DNA of 64,000 nt from Anarhynchus alexandrinus (GCA_008711295.1 VUYV01000016.1:4281403-4345402), one strand, 5' to 3'. Positions 12,901 through 25,449 are shown, numbered from the stretch's first letter. Notes: generated by a model from the letters alone, not told the origin. Made by a program: numbers and translations.

Positions 12901-13929
12901 CCAGGAGGGCACAGCTCTAATGCTCTCTACATTACACCAGTTACAGCACCTACGCAAAACTATATACTGGCCCCAGGCTCCTGTTGCTGGAGTGGGCACT
13001 TCGTATGTGTCCAAAGCAACAACTAGCTTGACAAGAAACAATGTTTTGGGCAGTCAGGATTTTACTCCAGGAATGTCTTAATTTCACTGAGAAATAGTAT
13101 TTGGTGTTAACAACATGGTATTTGAATTGTTTTATGTTCGGTCACTTGTGCAGCACTGGCCTTTGGTGGGTTTGCAAATGATTTTGGCTATATAATACCG
13201 TTCCCCTAGCAGGAGGGAAACTCAAGGCAAAAAAGGCAGGAATGCTGGCGGCTGGTGAACAGTGGTGCTTGGGCCACATGCAACATGAGGTTCCTAAACC
13301 CATATAGCTTATTACCCTCCTAAACAAAATAATCCTAATCAGGCTATTGAATATTTTTGGTTTTAGACAGAAAATGTCTGGTTTGGCTAAATGAAACATT
13401 TCACACAAAATGTAAAAAAAAAAATAATTCTACAACACAAAGAATATTTTGGCTGAAAACTTTCCCGTTTCAGCCTTGCACTGAAAACAATCCAGGTTAG
13501 ACTAAAAATATTTAGTCTTTAATGACAATGTTAAATTTTCCATGGAAAACAGAAATGTTTCCCAGATATGTTAATAAGCAACAAGCTGTATTCCTTACTG
13601 CTGGAAATGTGCTCATTTGACTATATAATTTTGGGCACTAATTTAGCATTTGTATGCCTGGAGTTTTAACAGGAGATTGCTTATTTTCATCAGACCAGTA
13701 AAACAGCATCAAAACTATATGCGCATTCGTGCAGATATAAAATCATCCCAATTTGTTCACTTTAACTCATAAATTAAAGGCAACATGAAGTGACATTTGA
13801 ATTCAAATTCAAGCAAACTGTCTGCTAGTTATTAGATCTCCATGTGGACAGCCTTACTTGGCCCTAGGAAATGCGGGTAGTTTGGTTTAACACACTTTCC
13901 AAAACTCATTATATTAAATCACACACTTC
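9946..13929. other. Non-coding DNA, no gene recognised
   Basis: No repeat family is visible. A run of 11 A lies at 11825-11835. A small inverted repeat TGACT-atgca-AGTCA at 12208-12222 holds ATGCAAGT, one base from the POU octamer. A GC-richer stretch at 12690-13080 carries opposing frames of 117 (minus) and 128 (plus) codons, neither recognisable. Confidence 0.6.
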
Positions 13930-14100
13930 AGACCTGAAGAAGAGCTTATAAGCCGGGAAGTTTGTTTCTACTTTTTCCAGCTACATCAGTTGCATCTAAT
14001 AAAACACATTACCAAAGATCACGCCTTGCTGCAGAAAACGAGTGCTGAATCAATCGTTTTGATTGCGCTTTGTAAAACCAGGTTCCCAACGGGTTTTTTT
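13930..14100. promoter_or_regulatory. Conserved non-coding element candidate, homeodomain/TCF-type sites
   Basis: The block contains ACCAAAGATCACG (TCF/LEF-like core), ATCAATCGTTTTGATTGCG with an inverted CAATC/GATTG pair (14051-14065), and five CpG sites in otherwise AT-rich DNA. Retention of CpG and the dense motif mix suggest constraint, but no alignment could be run. Confidence 0.28.
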
Positions 14101-14860
14101 TTTTGCACATAGCAGTGGATGGTAGCAGTAAATTTCAGTGCTTTTGTTCGCTAAAATAGAACATTTTCTGTTCTGTAAGAACTAATTTTCCAGGTCCAAG
14201 CCTATGTGTTTTTTAGATTTTTTTTCCGCTTTCAGTTTTGTTACTGGGTATTTAGCTCTTCCTTCCTTAATGGGAATTTAATAAGACCCAGCTGACAAGC
14301 ACTCAGTGAAGTGACCAAGCAGCACCTGAAAGAGATGGGATGTAACATTCATATAAAATGCCTGAGTACGATCATTGTTATTAAAAGGATAACCAAATGA
14401 ATTCATAACCATGGGACACTCATTTCAAAGTGTTTCCATAGCTGTTATACATCAGGAAAAACAGGGAAGTTACCTCATTTTCTCCAATCCTAAATAACCT
14501 TATAAACTCACCAAAGAAATTAATTAGCCAATATTTCTTGAAAATTCATAACAAAGTTTCCATTTTTCCATCAGATAATTCCTTAGTGCATTCTGGTTTT
14601 TAAACTTCCTTCAAGTCTGGATCATTTTGATGTGTGAACAGACATTTTGTGTTTCCATGGGCTATTTCCACAGGTTCAAATATCTTATGTAATTGACATT
14701 TTCCTGCTTACAAAAGTTGTCAAACTTAAAAGTAGCAGTTGATTGATAAAACATGGTTTTTGTCTGCAACTTAACTTCATTGTTGGGGCTTATTGCTCAG
14801 GCTCTGAATAACTCCTCTCTTCAGCGACATGCATTCAGTTTTTGGGGGGTTTTTAGTTTC

Positions 14861-14877
14861 TTTTTTTTTTTTTTTTT
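14861..14877. repeat. Poly-T run (17)
   Basis: A simple homopolymer preceded by T-rich sequence. On the minus strand it is poly-A, but no retroposon body is recognised next to it. Confidence 0.9.
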
Positions 14878-15857
14878 AAAGCATCTGTGCTTTAAGCTAC
14901 TTTTATAAATTAGCAAAAAGCAGCAACTGCTTTTTCTTTTTCTTACAGGTAGATCTCTTCAACAATTTGCTTCCACTTTAGAATTACTAATCTCTAAATA
15001 AAGGAGTGTAACTTGACTTTAAAGTCAAGTCTTCCAAAATCAGCTTAATAACCATTCAGCAACATTTATCCTTTCCAATCCCGATTATAAAAAAAAAAAA
15101 AAGATAGCACTGAGGAGAGCACTGACATTTGCAGCATCTGCAGAGGACAGCAGCTCTACAGGCCATATAGCAGGTGGTGCTGATGTTTTTTAGTAGTAAC
15201 AAACCCCACAATAGTTATGAAAGGACCATTTCTTCTAGCTAAGAGAAACACACAAAAGTTTGATCCAGAGCCAGGTGTCTTTGTTGGCTTTAGGCCATGC
15301 TTGTAGTAGAGACATGAGCAAGTTGGTACCATGCTGAAATGACCAGTGTTGGCACAGATAGGGATGCCTTTGCCTCTGTGCAAATCATCACCAATACAGT
15401 GCTTCATGGTGGGCAATTAGCTACATTTTCTACCTGAACATCACCGATTCGTGATGCAAACACTCAGCGGTACCATAAAGGCACCTCAGCATTACCGTCC
15501 TCTGTGCTCAGAGAGCAACGATAGGGTCACACCATCCTTCTGCTGACCCCAAGATTTTCCTGCATTTCAGCAGTGTGGTGTCCCGGTTCCTTCACACAGG
15601 GCAGAACCCAGATACAGGAGGTAAGTGACACCAGATTCAATAAAACCTCAGAGTGCTCTGTCCACGCACGGCTCTCCCATGGAGATCACCTCCAACAGCC
15701 TTTTCTCCTCCCTTGCATATGCCCCCTCTGCTCAGAGATGGTTTAAAGGCACTCTGTCATAGCCTGTCTGTGCTTTAATTTTGCCCCACTGTGACCAGCA
15801 CAGTCTCAGAATTAATTTCAATTGTCCTGAATAGGGATGGATTAAAGCAAGTGCCAA

Positions 15858-15876
15858 TTTTTTTTTTTTTTTTTTT
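15858..15876. repeat. Poly-T run (19)
   Basis: An uninterrupted homopolymer, possibly the remnant of a minus-strand poly-A tail. No retroposon body or target-site duplication is seen. Confidence 0.9.
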
Positions 15877-18240
15877 GGAGTCACAGCCCAGATACAGTAG
15901 TTTCACATGCCTTTGGCAGGAAAATGTTATTGCTTTCTGAAGCAGTTGTTTTTTCAGTGACATGACTTCCTGCAGGGGCGTTTTAATTATTGTTGGTGTA
16001 TCACCTAACTTAGTTATGTATTGCTTTGAAGTTGTTCTTTGTATCTGACAGTAAGAGGATGGAAAACAAACATGACTGTTTATTCCTTTCCCCTTGCCCT
16101 GCATTGGCTTGGTGCAGCCTTTGCTTTGGATTACACAAACATGGGGCGGATGGAAAAGGAGGTCCAAAAGAAGAGGCCAGACAAAGCGCATGTACCTGAC
16201 ACCTTTATGTTGTCAGGTGTTTTCTCTTAAGCTGCCCTTATTAACAGTCAAGGAGTGATCACATGCATAAACCCCCAAATGGCAGGTCAGGCCCTGAAGA
16301 CAGAAAATTGCTGAAAACTAAGGGGTGCACCCATGTGTTAAATGACTATTCCCAGCTGGAAAAAAAAAAAAATCACAGCTCCTGAACTGAATACATCAGT
16401 GTTGAACTGAGTTACGGGAGTTGATTCACTGTGGCAGAGAGGTAATGTTTACAAGCATTTGCATATAACTGCATGAAGCGATATCCCAGCCACCCACTAA
16501 ATAGAGGGCAAGGAAAGCTTCCTCGTTGCACTGCCAAGGTAGGGTGGAAGGGCTCGATGCTAGCCAGATGGCAGCAGAGTATGCACAACCTACAGTGGGC
16601 TGCTGAAATGCATCCCAGCCAAAGTCTCCTGTTACTTCGATATTTCTAATGGCTTTAGGTATCAGGGGCTGGGTCGTGACACTTCACTGCACTCAGCTCA
16701 CAGTCTTCACTTCAAACACAATCCACATCCTCCACATCCAGGTAACAGTTAAGAGCCTTAGATATTTATTTAAGTTCATCACCAGAAAGGTATTTTCTTT
16801 TTACAACAAAGAAACAAAACAATTCAGAATAAAGGTTGTTCCTGAAAGGCAGTGTGCCAGCAGCCAGATAAAACATTTCAAACCATCTGCTGCAAAGTAC
16901 ATAAGTACATGCACAATGAAGCTGTGAACTGGGCCATTCAACTGGGGGAACCCTCTCTCCTCACCTTGAATAAATTTGAATGGTTTTAAAGTCAGACAGG
17001 AAAGACCTTGTAGGTTCATCAAAATCTTCTCCTTACTTACCAAGGGCACCAACAGTAGGTACCATGAGAATAGCTTCTAGCACAGTCAGTTATTAGCAGT
17101 TTCTTCATTAACAGGGCAATTTCAGTCCCATTCTGCCTCTCCCATCAAGGACGGAAGTTCTCATCTTTCAAAAGCAATCTGAGCAAGCCATGTGAAGATT
17201 TCGCCATTTGTGGCTTGGGAAAGTAGAGATGAAAGACTTCTAAGACCTTTTACTTGGGTTTGTTTTCTACTCTGGGATGATTATGACATTACTCACCACA
17301 TGTGCCATCTTCCAACCCCAGGAGACCATGCTGGGGAGACCCAGTGGACTATAACTAATTTCTTATTTTAGGGCTTTTGGTTTCCATGTGGTTTTCACCA
17401 CCACGGTTATGTCCCAACCTGAGAGCTTTTAAGTTTTATACTTAAGACAATATTTACATTGGGAACTTCAAGGAAGGGTCACAATCCTGCTTCAGGGCTA
17501 CGTGCAGCCATGAAAACTTTGTTTCTATAACAAACTAGTTTTAAAGGTATTTTTTTTTTCCTTGAATCTTGTGCCATGCTGAGGAAATACCTTAAACCGG
17601 AGGATGCACCCACACCGCCTCTTGTGAAAGCTCTGTGACTGCACTCACTGCTCATGGGAAACAAAAGTCCAAATACACAGAAAAATCCTTCAAGCCAGGT
17701 CTCCCCTCCCACTGCCCAACCCTGCACACCTGGTGTTTAACATATACAAAGGGAGTCTCTCTCCTTTTCCCACAACCTGAAATCTGGAATTTAGCAGTAA
17801 AGCTGAGGAGGACATGAACCTGGCACATCCTCTGCTGGCTGGTCCTTCTGCCTCCTTATTTGCTAAGGCTTGATTTCAGGTTCAAAGCCTTTCCACCTCC
17901 CCCCAGTGAATAAACCTCATTAAAGAGGAGGACAGGAGTCAACTCCTGGTGCTGAAACCTCTCAGCTCATATGCCACAGTCACACTGCCTGCCCACGCTC
18001 ATGGCCATGACATGAAAAACTGTATTGAAATCCTATTGCTTCAGACCCACAACAATCTTTGAACCTAGACAGATGTCCAGAGATGAAAGGGGAAATGAAG
18101 CTGCTGAGTTCCTTTCCTGCCATGACAGAAGCATACACACAAGTCAACTACTTCCTATAGCCAGCCCCACCCTCTGAAATTCTGAGAAAAAAGGGAAAAA
18201 AGTTCAGCTAATGAGAATTGCAGCACTGTTCACGCCACAG

Positions 18241-18595
18241 TAGTTAAGGTTGTATTCAATATAAATCCCCTTTTCAAGGTTTCTGTCACTCAGCCATAAA
18301 AATCATTCTGGGTTGAAATTTAGCATCCAAGCTTTCTGCCCAAGGACAATATTTTTGACAGAATTTGGAAACAATTGGTTTGGCAAAGTGCATCTGAAGT
18401 TTTAAGGAGTGCAAAAAAGAATAGTGGTTAGTGGTGTCAGATGCTATTATTTTATGCTCTTATAACTTAAAAACAACTAATTTAGGTTCTGTGGTTGTTA
18501 TTACTCCATAATTTCCTCTGAAATATTTGGCCCGTTCCTAATAACAAACTGCTGCAAATTGCTAACACTGCTCTAAATAGAAAAATAATAGCATT
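18241..18595. promoter_or_regulatory. AT-rich conserved-element candidate next to a hairpin element
   Basis: This AT-rich stretch has dense A/T motifs (AACAATTGGTT, CAACTAATTTAGG, TAACTTAAAAACAACTAA) and no CpG-rich or simple-repeat character. The homeodomain core TAATT occurs at about 18478. It may be a regulatory element or merely AT-rich filler; composition is the only evidence. Confidence 0.2.
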
Positions 18596-18676
18596 CCTGG
18601 GCCAAATCTTCAGCTGCTATAAATTACTTTAGTGTCATTGCTGCCCATTTACATCAGCTGAGGTGTTGGCCCCAGG
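18596..18676. mobile_element. Hairpin (MITE-like) element of the 'GGGCCAAATC..CAGCTG' type
   Basis: The left end CCTGGGCCAAATCTTCAGCT and the right end CAGCTGAGGTGTTGGCCCCAGG are near reverse complements over about 30 bases, including the inner TATAAATT / CATTTACAT portions. The form matches a recalled sauropsid hairpin whose ends read GGGCCAGATCCTCAGCTGGTGTAAAT and its complement. No transposase is expected in such non-autonomous elements. The inverted repeat is directly visible; the transposon origin is inferred. Confidence 0.65.
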
Positions 18677-19152
18677 TGTTTAGCAAAACTCATTTTTGGT
18701 GTGTGCATGTGTCTGGTTGGCTCCATTAGTCCTTAGCTGGGCAGTTCCCAGGAATTTAGAAAGCAGATGGTTAGGTAATGTCTTCAGGATCCGACAGAAG
18801 CGATCCTGCTCTCATCAAAGCCCATTGCTAAACATTGCTTTACTTCATGCACTGAAATCAGCAACTCCACCTAGAATGCGTAAAGTTTTCTTGGGGAGCA
18901 CTGTCACACCAGGAAGTTACACTGGACATGTCCAAACCCAAATTTAAGGCAGGCTCCCTCAGTGCAATGAATCACATACATGGTTATAGCTGCTTTTATT
19001 CTGCATTTGGAGAAGCTGGCCTTTAATTCATCCTGAATTCACACATCACCACATATTTCGGAGGACACTGCTTCCCAAGGCACAGCAACTGAAGGGTGTT
19101 AATGGTCTGGTGCCTTGCAGAAGTCTAGTATTTGCTTTTGAACTCATGCAGC

Positions 19153-19172
19153 TTTTTTTTTTTTTTTTTTTT
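19153..19172. repeat. Poly-T run (20)
   Basis: The longest homopolymer in the window. It may be a minus-strand retroposon tail, but the sequence to its right is not recognisable as a SINE or LINE body. Confidence 0.9.
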
Positions 19173-20967
19173 ACGTGACATCTTGAATGCCAGGGGGGAG
19201 ATTTGGATATTTTCAGAGAGGCCGATCACAATAATAACCTGTCCCCTCCTTCTCCTTGCACCCACATAAATGATTTTTTTTTTTATTGAAAACTAGTGCT
19301 TGAATAACCAAGTACTTTGGAAATGCCTAGTTAAGTTCTGAATAAGTGAGCAGTTCCTCTCCTATTTGTACTAACCTGCAGAGCAAAACCCACACACATT
19401 GTACCATATCATTGTAATGTTTTAACAAAGCACTTCTGCCTACTTCACATCTTCTGCAGCTCCTACAAGAAATCAGTCACCTCCACATTTCTTCCTCTTT
19501 GCTGTGCACAGTATACGTACACACAAACAAGTTAACTGGTTTTCCTTGCAGGCTTCTCATCGACACTGAAAATCAAGTTGGATGGAGCAGCTGCCCACCT
19601 CTGACATGTCTGAGAAGCCTTGCAAAGCTTCCCAATTTCCAAACACTCTCATCCTTCTGCCTACACCAAACAGCACCATTGTCTGAACTCAGACCTCTCC
19701 TCTTCCCTCATGCAATGGTTTCAAGATGGTCTTTGTTGTTTGGGGTTTGTTGCTGCATTTGCATATAGCAATTTAGTAACCACATCTGGCCAGAAGTGGG
19801 ATGAAGATTGTGGGTATTAGCCAACAGTATAAGAAGTTAAAACCAAGTATTTGTGTTGTGAAAGTTTCTCATTCATATGTCCTACCAGTGTTTTTGGATT
19901 AGAACCTGAAGGTCTTTTATGTATATACCAGAGAAAAATAATACTTATTTATCTTCCTAGTTGAGGTAATTTGTTATTTAACCTGAGAAAACTTATCTAG
20001 CTCTGAACCGCTAAAATTCAGTGATTCCTTCTGTATATCCTTCTCACTCCCTCAACTTTAATATCCACATTTAAAATAAGCATTGCTCAGAAGAATAGAT
20101 TCAAAGAAACGCAACAGTAAAGATTAACCAATGACCATGTACAGGTCACTTGGATCCCTGTCTAAAATTCACACTATTTATGCACTTTAACTCTAGTCTA
20201 AAATCCCCTGCCCTGCCAATTCCCCTTTGATAATTCATAGCTCATATTTAGCAGGCAGGGCTTCCGTGATGGGATGCTGAAGTCAGCATAGCTGCATGTT
20301 TTCACTGTCAAAAACAGCAGCCAGAGACGGGTTGACTCTCTCTTCATGTCAATATGAGAATTATTAGGCAATCCCACACCTATTAATTGCTCTGTGGCCA
20401 TAACAGCCTCCTAGGCTTAAAATGCTATGAGGTTACAAATCAGCTTTCCCCTTAAAGGTTGCTTATCTAGATACAAAAGAGACAAACAAGGAGGCTCCAA
20501 CCAATTACAATGATTAAAAGGCATCATTTTTCTCCTGATCTTTGAAGCAGAAGGGCAAGGCCCTTGAGCAGGGCAGAGATGACTCCCCCGCAGCCCAGGC
20601 ACTCTGTGCTTCTGTCCAGGGAGGGAGGAAAGCGGCAGGAGTAGGTGCTGTTCAGAGGCAGTAAGACACCCATCACCAGCACAACAGGGACTGGTGCTGG
20701 TCACCGGGGAAGAAGCTGTTCACCTGACAAGAGTAGTAAATTGCACAGTGTCAGATGTCAAGAGAACTTCCCAAACAGTGTTTGGAAAGTCCAGGGACTG
20801 TTTATGTTGGGGTAGGGGGAAAGGTATCCATTCCTCCTTGCAATGGGTTAAGCAGTTCTTACCTCTAAGATAAGCTACTTGTGCTAAAATGTCAACAACT
20901 GACCTAAATTATTTAAGATACAGAGAAAAAGTGGCCTCTGCTATTCAAGTTTCAGTGGAAAGCAAAA

Positions 20968-20987
20968 GGGGGGGGGGGGCATCTCCN
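20968..20987. repeat. Poly-G run followed by an N
   Basis: Twelve consecutive G (20968-20979) and, eight bases later, a single ambiguous base at 20987. Long G runs are prone to sequencing error, so the local length and the N are probably technical. Confidence 0.85.
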
Positions 20988-22315
20988 CCATCTTCCTGAA
21001 TTATACAAAAAAAAAATCCCCCAAGTTTAGAAAGTGACAATTTGAAAGCAGGATAGAAAGAAATCCCTTCCTGAGAACAGGTTAAAATTTCAGTGATAAA
21101 AATAGTAGCTTTCGGCTTCAACACAGCAGCTATAGCTTGTTTCTGTCAAGGTAGTTTTAAAATAGTATTTCGGGTCACAGCTACAGAAAGCCCCTCTCAG
21201 CTACTATTTCAGAACTCTGCTCGGCTTTTTCCTAATCCCTGTAACAACAGCAGCAAGCTCCTAAAAATACCGAGGGGGGGAAAAAAAAAAAAGAGCTCAA
21301 TCAATCCATTACTTTCAGAATAATATTTGTAAATTCCTTATTTCCCTCTGTGATACCATCACATTTAATCATGAAAGTCAGGTTAAGGTTTTACTTGGCA
21401 TCTGTATCTCTTGTGGTGCAGGGAATAGAAATTTTGGTCTTCCAACAGCTGTGGAGAAAGGCCTCGAATATTACATCATTTATCAGTAGTGTTTCCAGAA
21501 AAAAAGGAAACATTCCATGAAAAGATAATTTACTTGTCTTAATAATGTAAGCAGAAATTAAAGTGGAGAAATCCCTTCTGGCAGAATTTTTGACAGTTAC
21601 CTTCATTTTCATCATTGCTGACTGCACATATCTACTTTGAAAATGAATACAGTTTCCACTTCAAAAGGAAAAAAGAAAAAAAAGCACAGGAAAGGAGTGC
21701 GAGAGGGACCCTGTGATGTAAAACCTCATCGACTACAGTATTTTCTGGGGGGTTTACCTGCTCTGAAGTCCAGATAGAAAGAGCACCTTGGAGAGTATTA
21801 GGGAAATGTTTATAGCACATTCAGCAGGAGCACACGTCAGGGGTTTGGCTCAACATACCCACATTGAACTTTCAAATTAATGTGCATTTAGGCAGAGAGA
21901 AGAAAAGTAATGGATCCAAAACTACAGCCTATATATGCATTAATGGTTTTTTCCTAGTCAAAATAACTGGAAATAGTTCAGGAAAGAGAGCTACAAGGGC
22001 GTGGTAACCTGTCACTGAGAAGGTGGGTCTCAATTCCCGTGTTATCATTACTGCTGCCATTAATGGCAGGACACAATTTTCTCTGCTACAGTTAGATCTC
22101 TTCTGTGCTAGGTGCTGGATGAAAATGGAAAACCAGAGAGTTCTAATCTTAAACACTCTCCTGTACATACAATTAAAAGGCACCTATGGATGGGAGGTCC
22201 CTTCTTGCACCAGGAGAACCAAAGGCCAAGAAAGCCAACAGTGGAACGCTGAGCATTTGGATGTCTGTCCTTGCACCCTGCTAGGGAACATGATCTCTGA
22301 CAACAGAGTAAAAAT

Positions 22316-22396
22316 TGCACAGGAAGCCAATGACAGAAGTGAGAATCAAGCCCAGACCTCCTTCTCCTCACCACTCTACAGCAACCACCTCCCCTC
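22316..22396 (-). mobile_element. tRNA-headed SINE (CORE/MIR-like) fragment, minus strand
   Basis: The text GACAGAAGTGAGAATCAAGC, then CCAGACCTCCTTCTC and CTCTACAGCAACCACC, follows the reverse complement of a MIR-like SINE head: TGGCAGAGCCGGGAATAGAACCCAGGAGTCC then GCTCTAACCACTAG. This includes the complement of the RNA polymerase III B box region (GAATC-AAGCCC against GGTTCGAATCC). The element is truncated on its 3' side. The family call rests on recalled consensus. Confidence 0.5.
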
Positions 22397-22648
22397 CAGA
22401 GGAGGCGGATACACACGATGCTGAACATGAAAAATAGTATCACAGTCTCCAATGAGCATACGGTCAAGTTGTTCTTAGAATTGCATCAATCCAGTCCCAT
22501 TACAGTCTGGGAAAGCTGTGCATCTTCAGCCTAAATAACCAAACCAGAAAATACTCCGAGGAGTTTCCACAACCACTGAGGTGCTCTCAGGCTCCTCAGA
22601 AGCTAAATAAATATGGGTGAAAGTCACCTGACTGCTGGGTGGACACTC
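22397..22648. other. Short non-coding interval, nothing recognised
   Basis: Ordinary AT-leaning sequence between the SINE head fragment and a small palindrome. No frame of interest. Confidence 0.6.
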
Positions 22649-22667
22649 TTGCTACTGCAAGTAGCAG
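22649..22667. repeat. Short palindrome, 7-bp arms around GCA
   Basis: TGCTACT-GCA-AGTAGCA at 22650-22666. It shares 17 of 19 aligned bases with the larger palindrome at 25077-25099 (TGC[T/C]ACTGCAAGT[A/T]GCAGT), so the two may be copies of one element or one binding-site type. Confidence 0.75.
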
Positions 22668-22978
22668 TACGATACCATGGGTGCACACCATGTCTAAGGG
22701 GAGAGCTCCCTGACTAAACAGCTTTTGTGCAGAAATTACCACATAGCCAAACCTGATTCTCTTGCCTAATGAGGACTTAATTATTGCAGAGAAAATGCCC
22801 CAAAGGGATTGGGATAAAACAGACTCTAGGTTGAGTATAACTACACTTGTCACACATTACTTGGTAATTCTTGTAGAAATGACAAGAAAGTGGGTCCCAG
22901 CTGCCACTAACCCTGGTTGCCTTTACTTTATGCTCCTTCGACCTGAGCCTTTAACTCTTTTGGTAAAGTGTGACCTTC

Positions 22979-23030
22979 GGGCCTGATCTCTCAGCTGGTT
23001 TCACACTGTAAAACCAGCTGAGTTTTAACA
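22979..23030. mobile_element. Hairpin (MITE-like) element, short copy, 12-bp perfect arms
   Basis: After GGGCCTGATCT comes CTCAGCTGGTTT (22990-23001), a 9-nt loop and AAACCAGCTGAG (23011-23022), a perfect 12-bp inverted repeat. The start GGGCCTGATC and the CAGCTGG stem link it to the same broad hairpin class as the element at 18596-18676. It may be an internally deleted member. Confidence 0.5.
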
Positions 23031-25076
23031 ATGTCCACAAAATCCATGGTACCTGTTATGGTTTTAAGTTAATAAATATGTAGTCATTTCCAACACTGTT
23101 TAGAATGAGAGGGTTCCGTGCACAATTTCCATGCACAAACTTTTTTTTATGAAAGCAGTTCAAGAGGAGAGAAAAATATCTGCAAGTTGCACTCAAACTG
23201 AAATACTCCACTGTTATTGCAAAAAGGTGGTTGGGGTGGAAAACTTGTCATGCAACACACCCCAGCTAGATAAAACTATGTGGTTTACACAATGTTTTTA
23301 ATTATTATTTAATTATTTTTTAAATCAAGGTCATTTTTGGAGACCTGTGTGGTAACTCAGTCATTTGGGATAAGCTGATGTAAACTTATCTACTGAAGTT
23401 ATAATAAGGTATTCATTTTTGCCAGAACGATGCATTCTAAAATTCTTGCTTAGCCACTAAAGGATGAGATTGGCTTACTGGTTGCAATTTTAAAATAAGA
23501 TAGATTTATGTTTTGTTGCTCTCTACAGTGCATGTTTTCAAACCTTTCTATGCAACCACGAGGAACAGAAACCCAAATATAGAAGCACTATCAGACAGAC
23601 TTATTTATCAGGATACTCTACTGATTATTTCAGAGGCAGAGCTTGGCTTCCTACTCAAAGCACTGCCAAGTTCCAAAACAACTTTTTGACAGCTACTCTG
23701 AGGTGGTAGAGAGGGAAGGGTGTTGCGGACCTCAGCCCAGCATGACTATGCTGTGCTACCCCAAAGCCACATGGGTCCAAATAGGGAAAGTGAGCTGCTC
23801 AGGGGAGAGCAAAGACAGGGAGCAGAGACAAGGGCACAGGGACCTCACCCTGCACACACCTTCCAGGTAAGCTGGGAAGCTATACTGGACTTTTTTTTAA
23901 TCCTCCCTCAAGAAGCAGGGGAGGCAGGGGGGAAGTGGGGTGCAAAATATTAGATACTTTAACAAAGACAACTGCTGTTACACAAGACTGCATTACCCAG
24001 ATTCACCTTGACCGCCCCACATTCAGCCCAGGACACACCAGACACGCCATGGCCTGAGGAAACACTGGCAGGAGGTGGCCACTTCCATGGGCATGTGGCT
24101 AGGAGTCCAGGTCCCTGCCACAGCCACAGGGCTAAAGTGGTAGAGGCTTTTGCTCCAGCCTAGCTGGCTCTCCCCATTTGAGCAGCCTCACTCAGTTCCC
24201 CAGTGAGACCCCAAAGTCCCAGCACAGCTGGAAGCATGAGCGCTGCTTTGCTCCCCTTGTAGGATGGCTGGAGTGGAAACCTCATAGCCTCCTCCTGGGG
24301 GCTTTAGCTCAGGAAGGGGGGACCAGCCCCAAGTAGTTTAACGGATGTACAATCCCCTGCACAGAAGCCCTTTATGCGAAATCAATGAACCACTGGCTGT
24401 TTTAAATATCAAACAAAATACAGGAGAGTTTTGATTGTGGTTTGAAAAGAAAACTGAATGGAACGTGTTGGAAGGGGAGCAGATCTCACCTAACAAGATC
24501 CCTGCGAGTGCTGGGGATTAACACACTGTTTGTGATTCCTCCTGAATACTAACAGCTTTGTTGCACGGCTCATGACAAGCCCAAGAAGCTTTGTAGTTTC
24601 ACAGCATGATTTTAAACCTTAGGAAGTCCTTGTGCTCTTGAAAAAAAAAAATTAAAAGGTCAGTGTGAACCGACCTAGCTAACTTAGCTTCAGAGTGACC
24701 GATGCCAGACCAGAGAGAACAACACAAGGAAACAGATGGGCTTACGTTGGTCCTACACTGCGAGGTGCTTAGCACCATCTCCAGACAGCAATGTGGCTTC
24801 ATGCTACCTGAAGAACTCCTTCCAGCTCTTTTTACCCACTCCCTTCCCCCCCCCCTACTTTTTATTTCTAGCAAATCACAGCCTTTGGTCTCCTCCCCTT
24901 TCCAAAGGGCTGGGATCCAGCTGGAAGCCGGTCCAAGCTGGTCCGCTGGGAAACAAAATGAGGAAAGGAATAAGCTGGCAGCATGATCCCTTGGCAGCTC
25001 GTGCTGAAGACAACACTCCCCTCTAATTCCCATCATTCCAGAGTTAAGATTTCAAGGTGACTGCTGCTTCAGTTCC
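23031..25076. other. Non-coding DNA, GC-richer at 23.6-24.3 kb
   Basis: AT-rich at 23.1-23.6 kb with a GATAAG..CTTATC inverted pair at 23369-23390, then a GC-richer stretch with no CpG clustering. A C run lies at 24846-24855. Opposing frames near 24.6-25.0 kb (145 codons minus, 96 and 94 plus) overlap and are not recognisable. Confidence 0.6.
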
Positions 25077-25099
25077 TGCCACTGCAAGTTGCAGTGGCA
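25077..25099. repeat. Near-perfect palindrome, 11-bp arms with one central base
   Basis: TGCCACTGCAA-G-TTGCAGTGGCA. With a single unpaired centre base it is a two-fold symmetric site rather than a hairpin gene. Compare the related palindrome at 22649-22667. Confidence 0.85.
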
Positions 25100-25449
25100 C
25101 GTTAGTGCCCTACCAGGGAATGCTCCAGCAGCAAAGTCCTCTAGAGGACTTTGATGGGTATCAGTTGACACAGGGATGGCTCATTTTGACCCACTGCTGT
25201 GTAAAGCCTCCTGAGATACCTATCCTATCTATAACATAAACCACCACAAACTAAACTGGACTAACTGTTCGCAGAAGAGCTGAGATTTTACTCCAGGTAT
25301 TTACATTGCTCTTTGCCATAGATAAGGAATTTCAATAAGATTTCAAGTGACTGTGTTTAAAAAAAACCCAACCAGACAGTTTACAAACTCGGGGGGTTTC
25401 ATAGGAAGGAGATGGGGAAAAAGTAATTTTGGTGTCTTAAAAGCAGGGA

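Larger units (their letters stand above)
14101..18240. other. Non-coding DNA with several homopolymer runs
   Basis: The T run at 14861-14877 (17), the A run at 15089-15102 (14), the T run at 15858-15876 (19) and the A run at 16360-16372 (13) are the main features. They may be poly-A tails of retroposons too old to recognise, but no element body is visible beside them. Open frames (138 codons or fewer) have no recognisable products; the minus frame at 15775-16191 reads through the T run as polylysine. Confidence 0.6.
18677..22315. other. Non-coding DNA with homopolymers and an assembly ambiguity
   Basis: Features are a T run at 19153-19172 (20), a G run at 20968-20979 (12) closely followed by an ambiguous base at 20987, and an A-rich run near 21280. 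A GC-richer stretch at 20560-20700 carries a 95-codon minus frame of no known family. No exon is recognised. Confidence 0.6.
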
